Positions 45,401 through 64,000 of a stretch of 64,000 nucleotides of DNA are shown here, piece by piece. Position numbers and translations under genes: made by a program. A model generated the notes under the pieces. That model saw only the letters and a list, made by a program, of their open reading frames with translations, was not told the origin of the DNA and did not search any database. Source of the stretch: Bimastos eiseni (taxonomy: Eukaryota; Annelida; Clitellata; Crassiclitellata; Lumbricidae); contig OY365809.1 in NCBI GenBank assembly GCA_959347315.1, positions 42,834,542 through 42,898,541 of the forward strand, in the 5' to 3' direction. Each line of letters begins with the position of its first letter. Position 1 is the stretch's first letter.

Positions 45401-45916
45401 CTGTTGATGTGCTTGCTTGACCCAGTTTCCCAATATTTTTAGGAACATTTCAAGAAACTGAAAGATCTCACAGAAAAGGCCCGTGAGTCTTACGAGGGAA
45501 TGGTCTCCAATTTAGCATACGAACTGGAGGAGTTGTGTAAAATGTATCCGGAGGAGAGTTGGCCCGTTGATGGAAAGATCTTTTATGAAGATATCTCCAA
45601 AGATACGTCGACTCCTTCTCCAACTAAGGTCTGTGATGTTGTTGGAGAAACATGCCCTCTGCCGAGATGGAGGACTTCTGGTGGGACTGAAGGTCAGTCT
45701 TATCCTCTTGATTTGGCATGGCAATCCACGCAAGGGAAGGACATTTCTTATACGAACCCAAACGATTCTGCTCATGAGAGTCACGTGACAGACGGTTTTA
45801 TAGAAGATACTGGGTCAGGGCAAAGTCCAGAAACATGGCAGGTCAGAGAAGATGGAGGACCTGCTGAGGAAACGTCGGATGATGTCTCTGACATGCTATG
45901 TCCCTCTGGCATCTAG
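33259..45916 (+). CDS. SECISBP2L: SECIS-binding protein 2 homologue, whole gene (13 exons)
   Basis: Exons: 33259-33428, 34601-35006, 35851-36073, 36410-37659, 38575-38641, 39114-39409, 40370-40471, 41148-41247, 41764-41956, 43157-43262, 43826-43940, 44674-44828, 45443-45916. All introns are GT-AG, phases agree throughout, and the total is 3657 bases (1218 residues; 1210 from the second ATG at 33283). The family binds SECIS elements in selenoprotein mRNAs and recruits the machinery that inserts selenocysteine at UGA codons. The long N-terminus is disordered. About residues 720-880 correspond to the selenocysteine-incorporation region (RGKEREVPKPKKPSLL, VILKERE). About 930-1080 form the RNA-binding region with an L7Ae fold (SRRFREYCTQVLSKEI, GLREVTKHLKSRRIKCVI, PVSVVGIFSYEGAEE). 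Whether it is orthologous to SECISBP2 or SECISBP2L, or to their common ancestor, cannot be settled here. Confidence 0.9.
34301..34400 (+). repeat. SINE-like fragment (intron of SECISBP2-like gene)
   Basis: It shares GAAGATTTATATAGCACC(C/T)CTTCAAG with 51555-51600 and, more weakly, TTTATACAGCACTTCTTC with 40025-40060. Confidence 0.6.
34407..34505. repeat. Long palindrome followed by a second hairpin
   Basis: Arms 34410-34441 and 34448-34479 are 32 bases with one mismatch around a 6-base loop. Directly after, 34479-34489 pairs with 34495-34505 (11 bp, 5-base loop). It lies in the first intron of the SECISBP2-like gene. Confidence 0.92.
34601..35006 (+). CDS. SECISBP2L: SECISBP2-like exon 2 (disordered N-terminal region)
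   Basis: Phase 2 joining gives NLSPWPMGHPYGSPAIQPP, then a Pro/Tyr/Asn/Ser-rich region ending TKRRK, a basic patch. The acceptor is GTTTTCACAG and the donor AAAG/GTATGT. Confidence 0.8.
35195..35275 (-). repeat. tRNA-derived SINE head, second
   Basis: Minus strand shows TATAGAGCGGTCGGCACG upstream of GGTTCAATGCTCATC, an A-box/B-box-like pair at tRNA spacing. Pairing for a functional tRNA is not evident. Confidence 0.45.
35345..35418 (-). repeat. tRNA-derived SINE head or tRNA pseudogene
   Basis: Minus strand carries TGGCACAGTGG (matches the A-box consensus TGGCNNAGTGG) and GGTTCAAGTCC (B box) at tRNA spacing. Acceptor-stem pairing is poor, so it is probably the head of a SINE. Confidence 0.55.
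35851..36073 (+). CDS. SECISBP2L: SECISBP2-like exon 3
   Basis: It begins KKSRSSIVRLEVSQG and ends SDSQT at a GTAAG donor, phase 1. It is charged and low complexity, with no domain. The acceptor TTGAATTTTAG is clear. Confidence 0.8.
36410..37659 (+). CDS. SECISBP2L: SECISBP2-like exon 4 (large disordered exon)
   Basis: A single 1250-base exon with 416 complete codons, highly charged, with several Lys/Arg clusters (KRRRKNRKKK) that could act as nuclear or nucleolar signals. The acidic FDDDDEFPGL near the end resembles the acidic EFPxL motif seen before the functional region of SBP2 proteins. The donor GCT/GTAAGT closes in phase 0. Confidence 0.85.
37731..38075 (-). mobile_element. tRNA-derived SINE (near full length)
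   Basis: On the minus strand a tRNA-like head with B-box-like GTTTGATTCCC (38020-38060) leads into a body containing GACTGCCGTAATAACTTATC, GGCCTTGTGCAATGGCAG and an AT-rich tail. Partial copies lie at 42190-42310 and 47068-47130. Confidence 0.6.
38428..38574 (+). repeat. 35-bp tandem repeat of acceptor-like units before exon 5
   Basis: Units read ATGTTCTGTGCAGCATTTTT, then TGTATAATTTTTT. Each has a T-rich tract and a CAG. The real acceptor ATGTTCTTGAACAG looks like the last, altered unit. Confidence 0.88.
38575..38641 (+). CDS. SECISBP2L: SECISBP2-like exon 5 (67 bases)
   Basis: It encodes KTPSHNYISNRPKTAIKGKK, fitting phase 0 on the left and phase 1 on the right. The acceptor lies at the edge of a tandem repeat whose units each contain an acceptor-like TGTGCAG. 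Confidence 0.75.
39114..39409 (+). CDS. SECISBP2L: SECISBP2-like exon 6
   Basis: It reads VEEDETSDWDLDMSSSKQK, later KEPITLSLFDIITTVKTKSK. The latter resembles the PIQLDLGDMLAALEK segment of vertebrate SBP2 proteins. The chosen donor AAG/GTTTGG at 39410 keeps phase 0 with the next exon. A later donor (ACAG/GTATGC near 39466) is stronger by consensus but would put exon 7 in a frame unlike the family. Confidence 0.75.
40015..40180 (+). repeat. SINE-like repeat
   Basis: It contains AATTTATACAGCACTTC, CACGACCCAGG, GGAAAGTCTTGAG and AGGTTGTTCCAAACA, the same type of 3' body as 11831 and 41305. Confidence 0.6.
40370..40471 (+). CDS. SECISBP2L: SECISBP2-like exon 7 (selenocysteine-incorporation region)
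   Basis: It encodes GNVLDSSGVHMRRGKEREVP then KPKKPSLLRK, closely following the family pattern NPLDSxxxxxKRGKEREVPKPKKPTSL. It is phase 0 at both ends (102 bases). The acceptor is AAATTTCAG and the donor AAG/GTTCAA. Confidence 0.88.
41148..41247 (+). CDS. SECISBP2L: SECISBP2-like exon 8
   Basis: It starts VILKERESRRQKFL, matching the conserved IILKERxE motif, and then runs into an acidic stretch (GDEEEEETD). It ends in phase 1. Confidence 0.85.
41305..41420 (+). repeat. SINE-like repeat, same family as 11831-11945
   Basis: It shares TATAGCGCCACTTGA, CTCACGACTCAACACA, GGAAAGTCTTCA and CTTCCGGAAGGCAGCA with the copy beside the gap. It lies between exons 8 and 9. Confidence 0.7.
41764..41956 (+). 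CDS. SECISBP2L: SECISBP2-like exon 9
   Basis: A Ser/Pro-rich linker ends in HSRRFRE, the start of the conserved RNA-binding region; the phase-2 junction with exon 10 gives SRRFREYCTQVLSKEI. The donor is GA/GTGAGT. Confidence 0.87.
42017..42170 (+). repeat. Dispersed repeat C, copy 1
   Basis: It shares TTTCTGGCTGAGAGCC, CAATGCTGGGCTTGTGAAC and TATTCTTCAATGA with 47781-47940, same orientation, over about 155 bases. Confidence 0.85.
43157..43262 (+). CDS. SECISBP2L: SECISBP2-like exon 10 (RNA-binding region)
   Basis: It encodes YCTQVLSKEINDCSVLLLQ and ELVRFQDRLYHKDPNK, nearly the family consensus. The acceptor is TTGATGCAG and the donor AAA/GTGAGC. Confidence 0.92.
43826..43940 (+). CDS. SECISBP2L: SECISBP2-like exon 11 (L7Ae-type domain)
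   Basis: It encodes RRIVLGLREVTKHLKSRRIK and CVIISPNLERIQSK, the first half of the L7Ae/L30e-type kink-turn-binding fold that contacts SECIS RNA. The acceptor is GAAAATAG and the donor AAGG/GTACG. Confidence 0.93.
44190..44262 (+). repeat. Dispersed repeat D, copy 1
   Basis: It shares TCTGTGCGTCTGTCC, CTATGCATTTGCA and GTTTTA(G/C)AGCTATT with 59394-59471. Confidence 0.75.
44674..44828 (+). CDS. SECISBP2L: SECISBP2-like exon 12 (L7Ae-type domain)
   Basis: It encodes GGLDEALHNIIEMCQSQNIP, then FIFALSRKQLGKACCKVVP and VSVVGIFSYEGAE. The GG before LDEAL and the PVSVVGIF strand are hallmarks of the family. FSYEGA is nearer to SECISBP2 (FSYDGA) than to vertebrate SECISBP2L (FxYFGA). Confidence 0.95.
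45443..45916 (+). CDS. SECISBP2L: SECISBP2-like exon 13 (end of RNA-binding domain, acidic tail, stop)
   Basis: It opens EHFKKLKDLTEKARESYEGM, the last helix of the RNA-binding domain, then an acidic, Ser/Thr-rich tail ending DDVSDMLCPSGI and TAG. The acceptor is ATATTTTTAG. Confidence 0.9.
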   Translation, partial: EHFKKLKDLTEKARESYEGMVSNLAYELEELCKMYPEESWPVDGKIFYEDISKDTSTPSPTKVCDVVGETCPLPRWRTSGGTEGQSYPLDLAWQSTQGKDISYTNPNDSAHESHVTDGFIEDTGSGQSPETWQVREDGGPAEETSDDVSDMLCPSGI

Positions 45917-46238
45917 TTCACGCTAGCGAATACTGGATCCAGCTGACAACATCCATACCCGTCTGCATGTCATTAAGATTACATATGATCATATTTACAC
46001 ACATACTTGCACACCTGCACATAAAAATACATTTATATATAATTGGAGTATGTACTTGTAAAGCCTTGGAATTTATATAGCCAGATGCATTCATAGGGAT
46101 GTGCATCAAACATGTTGATGATGCTTTCAGATTTTATCGGAAGTGTACATTGTGTGGAGCATAACTGAAGATTTTACTTGAAGTGGTGATAATATATTAG
46201 TGCTTGTTTGCGCCTGCTTCCTTATGGCGTTAATTGTA

Positions 46239-46244
46239 AATAAA
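46239..46244 (+). terminator. Polyadenylation signal AATAAA of the SECISBP2-like gene
   Basis: A canonical AATAAA hexamer lies 323 bases after the stop codon in AT-rich sequence; it is the first canonical one after the stop. The cleavage site would lie 10-30 bases on. Confidence 0.6.
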
Positions 46245-46499
46245 ATTTGGCTGGATGCATGAATCCTAATTTAAGTTGGCTCTACAATATGACCTGTTAT
46301 TATTAACAACCGCTTTGATGCACTGTTTTCCTCGATGATCCAGAGCGTAGGTGATCAGATATGCATCTGCATTAACTAGAAAGAATGAGATGTCTTTCAG
46401 AGCTATTTTAAGAAACACCTTATTGTAATAGCTACAGCACCCAAGTTTTACAGGTGCTTCTTGAAAACAAAATCAATATGTCGGGGCAAGATCCAGGGA

Positions 46500-46592
46500 T
46501 TCAGACATCCGTAAGGGACGTCTACAACGAGGGGAGGTGGTTAGGGGAAATGCGGACAGGGGGAGGGGGTCGTAGACTGCGTGGATGTCCGC
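46500..46592 (+). repeat. Short palindromic-end repeat E, copy 1
   Basis: CATCCGTAAGGGACGTC at the left, AATGCGGACAGGGGGAGGGGG in the middle and GTGGATGTCCG at the right. The outer parts are imperfect inverted repeats. Confidence 0.6.
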
Positions 46593-46852
46593 TTGTGGCC
46601 ATGCCAAATTATTGCAAAAATCACGTCTAATGACAGTTATGTCATAATCTTAGTTGTTTATAAGCTATAGCCTTAAGTCATACTTCACTTTTGAGAGAAT
46701 GATATGCAAAGCTTACATGCAAATAAGTGTTTATTAAATTCTAGTTTTTTACATAGCTATTCAATCTCATTCTTGGTCAATAAATGTCTATTAAAAACCA
46801 ATGCAGTAAAATAATTATCAGCAGTTGCAATGGTGCCTGATACATGTGTGAT

Positions 46853-46945
46853 ACGGACGTCCGTAAAGGAGGAGGGAGGGGGAATCACTCGAATGCGGAC
46901 AAGGGGGTGAAAAAGTAGGATTTTTTTGGACGTCCTTTATGGTTG
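46853..46945 (+). repeat. Short palindromic-end repeat E, copy 2
   Basis: GGACGTCCGTAAAGG at the left, GAATGCGGACAAGGGGG in the middle, GGACGTCCTTTATGG at the right. Left and right are inverted repeats of about 13 bases. Confidence 0.65.
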
Positions 46946-47780
46946 GGTGGTGTTTCAAGTTGAGTGGCAAGGGAGGTAAAGGAATAATAATAATAATAAT
47001 CTTCGTTTTAATTTAAAACTGACAAACTGCTGTATGCATGATTACAAGTACAGTATGAATGAATGATGACGAGTTATTACAGGAGTCGAATTTGACCGTC
47101 GGCAGCCACGCATGGCGTCCATAACGCTATGCATCTCATTTTTAAGAGGCATGTTATCAGGAATATAATTTGTATTGGTGCATTAATTTTGCAATCCATA
47201 TTTGCAACTGTCTTGTTTTAAAATCAACACAATTACGAGGAGAGCAGCATAATTACAAGTCGTACCATATTGACAAGTCTTACCAATATGTATTTTATGG
47301 CATTTTTGTGCTTTATGGAAGTCAGAAAAACCTCTAAAGAAATGCATAAAATTTTGTTTAAATGTCTGTGCAATGTGCGTGAAAGTACTTACGAACCATG
47401 TGATGTCGAGTCTTCGGTGTATTGATATTTGGCCCTCCAAGGTCTGAATCAGACCCTTAGCCAGCACGACGAGTGGGAATTATTTTGAACAGCCAGAAAA
47501 TGTGCGTGGACTCGATTGGACCAGTTGCCAAAAGAATACAAGTTCATAATTATTGACAAAATAGTTTGTGTTAAATGTGATATGACATGTTATCCATTCA
47601 TCCCATTATCTGAAGTTTAAGATTGTGGTTATATAATTGTATATAAAACGAAATCATTATAAATGTGATTGGAGCCCACTGGTTATTCAGTGTAGGCTAG
47701 GGGCGTTGTTGTGGGTCTCGTAGGGTTGCTCATGTTGGTATCAAGCGGTAACGACTTCTAAGTTTGGATGCCCTACTCCT

Positions 47781-47940
47781 TATTTCTGGCTGAGAGCCTG
47801 TTGCCAACTTCTATCAGTACTTTTTGGACTGTTACAGTTTTATTTGTTGTACCACAATGCTGGGCTTGTGAACTGATGTGTAAAATTGTTGTATTTTTCT
47901 TATTCTTCAATGAGGCTGTACATTATTCTTAGACTTGAAC
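47781..47940 (+). repeat. Dispersed repeat C, copy 2
   Basis: Second copy of the 42017-42170 unit, diverged by substitutions and small indels. Confidence 0.85.
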
Positions 47941-48899
47941 TTCATGATTTGGGAGATTGATTTTCTTATTTGTAAATAGCCTTTTGCAACAACATGAAGA
48001 CGACTTGTCTATTCGAGTAAGAACAATTAAACTGGAGAAGTCTGTTTTTTTCTCTCAAAGTTTACGAATCTAAGGTAAGGAGGTACAATGATATTATTAT
48101 GGAACATTTTAGACCATTATCTGAAGATGCATAATATAAATAGAGTGGATAGGTGTACTAAAGGTGCAGTTTGTGATTGGCAGCCGATGGGTAGCCAGCA
48201 AACTGTATTAACGGTTGTTCGACAAGATAGACTAGAATTGTTCAATAGCTTACTCTTTTATTAGCCACACGTTTTCCATCTTTGGTATTGTTAAACCTAA
48301 ACATTGCACAGATGTCACCTTTCTAGCTAGCATTCTACAGATTAGCCTAAACCGATGTGGAGAGACCGCATCCAGTTTGTGAAAAAAGAATCTGGTGGGT
48401 AGAGCTTGTACGATTAATAAAAATCTGCTAAGCCACAATTTTTTTTATTCACGATTTGTTCCTAGCGTGGAAAGCTACTCGCAATTTATCAGAGGTTGCA
48501 AAATGAATGATTTCCACGCAGAACAATCGCAAGTACTATAATCCCAAATTTCGTTACTTTTTAAATGAAGTCACTGAAATTCTTCATACTACGTCAAGAC
48601 TCTTAAAAAGACCAACAGCCGACTACGATGCACACATGTCATCGAAAATTTTAAATTAATTGTCCGTCACAGCATAAATTTCTAGCTAAAGTAGAATTAA
48701 TAGGAAATTGTAGACCTCATGCAGACTCTCAACTACTAGCTGAGAGGCGTACAGTGTATAGTAGTAATCGCTTTATACATAAACGGTACTATTCCGTACA
48801 AGTACCTAACGAAACCTAACATGCCTAGACTAAATCACGCAAATACCCGACAACGCCCAATGAAACGAAATTAGGATAGATGTCAATAAGACTGCCATA

Positions 48900-49330
48900 G
48901 CAACCAATAATGACGAAAGCAGACCAAAGTGCCGCGGCCGAATAGGAACAGTTGTATTGTCTGAAGGGATGTCCCTGCTCCGAATTGTCCAAAATGGCGT
49001 GACGTCATTTACGGACGGCCCTTTTGGCGCAGAACGGGAGTCGCCAAATGCTAGAAGCAGCGGGTCAAAACAAAAACCTGTGGTCCAATCCCGACCCAGG
49101 CAAATCGCATATATACACCTACTGTGAAGACGACGTCTTTTGCCAAAATGTCACGACACATTCGGACACCAATCCATCTTTGCCTTTGTTGTCAACGCTG
49201 TTTGCGTCTATCTTAGGCTGACGTTCGCGTCTGGCAGTGGGCCGTCTGGAATTTCGGAGGTTGGCGTCATTCTCATTCGGGGTTACTTTGGGGTTTCGGA
49301 GGTAAGCTTTGCGTCGGTATTTCGATATGT
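48900..49330. promoter_or_regulatory. GC-rich stretch with CRE and YY1-type motifs (candidate promoter)
   Basis: It contains CAAAATGGCG (YY1-like) directly before TGACGTCATTT (full CRE palindrome TGACGTCA) near 48991-49008, in CpG-rich sequence. No gene starts here that I can recognise. A distal promoter or enhancer is possible. Confidence 0.35.
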
Positions 49331-49911
49331 GAAATGAAACTGGTTTCGTCGTATTTCTCAAACCGTTCCATCTGCGAAAGAAGTTGCGTTATTTCAGTTG
49401 ATATGTATTTAGGTGATTTTATTGTTCAGGCGAAGCAGACGCCGTTTATTTATTTTGGAGATCGATCAAGAGACGATGACGATGGAACAACATGAAATGA
49501 AGTAGGTAATGATGATGATGTTGATTATAATAACAATAACAAATAAACTGATTAGATAAAAGAAAAACTGGTCATTAACCTCTCCGGTATCTGTAGCGAT
49601 ATCGGTAGCGGAGCGTTTCTACAAGGAAATAATACACAGAACACTTCAAAGGTTACACGAATCATTTGCAACCTTGAGATCTGCAAGATGACCTAACCAT
49701 ATTCATGATGTTGCTTATATATATTCTTTATATATATATTATATATATATAAAGAATATATATGCCCGTATGAATGTGACAGTCTCAATTGCCTACCTAC
49801 TGTCTTGGCAATAAGTCATGACGACACTGTCAGTCATCATGACTTAGTTTGACTGTTTTGGCATTCTGTCATAATGACTAACCATCCAGTCACTCAGTCG
49901 TAATAACTTAC

Positions 49912-64000
<14,089 letters not shown>

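Larger units (their letters stand above)
45917..49911. other. Region between the SECISBP2-like and EGF/LamG genes
   Basis: It holds the SECISBP2-like 3' UTR, two GTCCGTAAAGG-type units (46500-46592, 46853-46945), repeat C copy 2, and a GC-rich stretch (48900-49330). I searched the minus strand for a third LamG domain and found none. Confidence 0.6.

Overview
The window is nuclear DNA of an invertebrate animal. Coding sequence is broken into short exons with GT-AG boundaries whose phases agree from exon to exon. Introns run up to about 10 kb, and the non-coding part is full of microsatellites, minisatellites, LINE fragments, SINE-like repeats and small inverted-repeat elements. The repeat mix (LINE tails of (AAT)n, many SINE-like and MITE-like copies) suggests a marine invertebrate. 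I cannot name the species or phylum from sequence alone. There is one assembly gap of 200 N at 11631-11830.

Three genes can be assembled. (1) On the minus strand, 30543 down to 4669, a five-exon gene for a SYD-1/SYDE-type synaptic RhoGAP: PDZ domain, low-complexity linker, C2 domain and RhoGAP domain, 990 codons, apparently complete. (2) On the plus strand, 33259-45916, a thirteen-exon gene for a SECIS-binding protein 2 (SECISBP2/SECISBP2L) homologue, about 1210-1218 residues, with the L7Ae-type RNA-binding domain near the C-terminus; a polyadenylation signal lies 323 bases after the stop. Genes 1 and 2 are divergent and share an upstream region of about 2.7 kb that contains a CpG-rich stretch. 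(3) On the minus strand, from beyond the right edge down to 49912, eight exons of an extracellular-matrix protein with alternating EGF and laminin-G domains, closest in my judgement to pikachurin (EGFLAM), with agrin/perlecan as the alternative. Its 5' end is outside the window and its 3' end is not identified.

Mobile DNA: the third intron of syd-1 (6494-16569) holds two 3' fragments of one LINE family separated by an (AAT)n tail, plus a MITE with visible inverted ends. An intron of the EGF/LamG gene (53209-58483) holds a decayed LINE reverse transcriptase and, next to it, a 2.85-kb DNA transposon with long imperfect terminal inverted repeats and a frameshifted transposase gene. Two hAT-type MITEs with 8-bp target duplications sit at 23.9 and 62.2 kb. 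Two elements with inverted ends and a shared 35-bp tandem core sit at 16.0 and 32.8 kb. Several shorter repeat families occur two to five times.

The three genes have unrelated jobs (presynaptic assembly, selenoprotein synthesis, extracellular matrix). I see no operon or dedicated gene system. The unusual material is in the repeats, the splice-site architecture and the GC-rich, homeodomain-motif-rich intronic islands.
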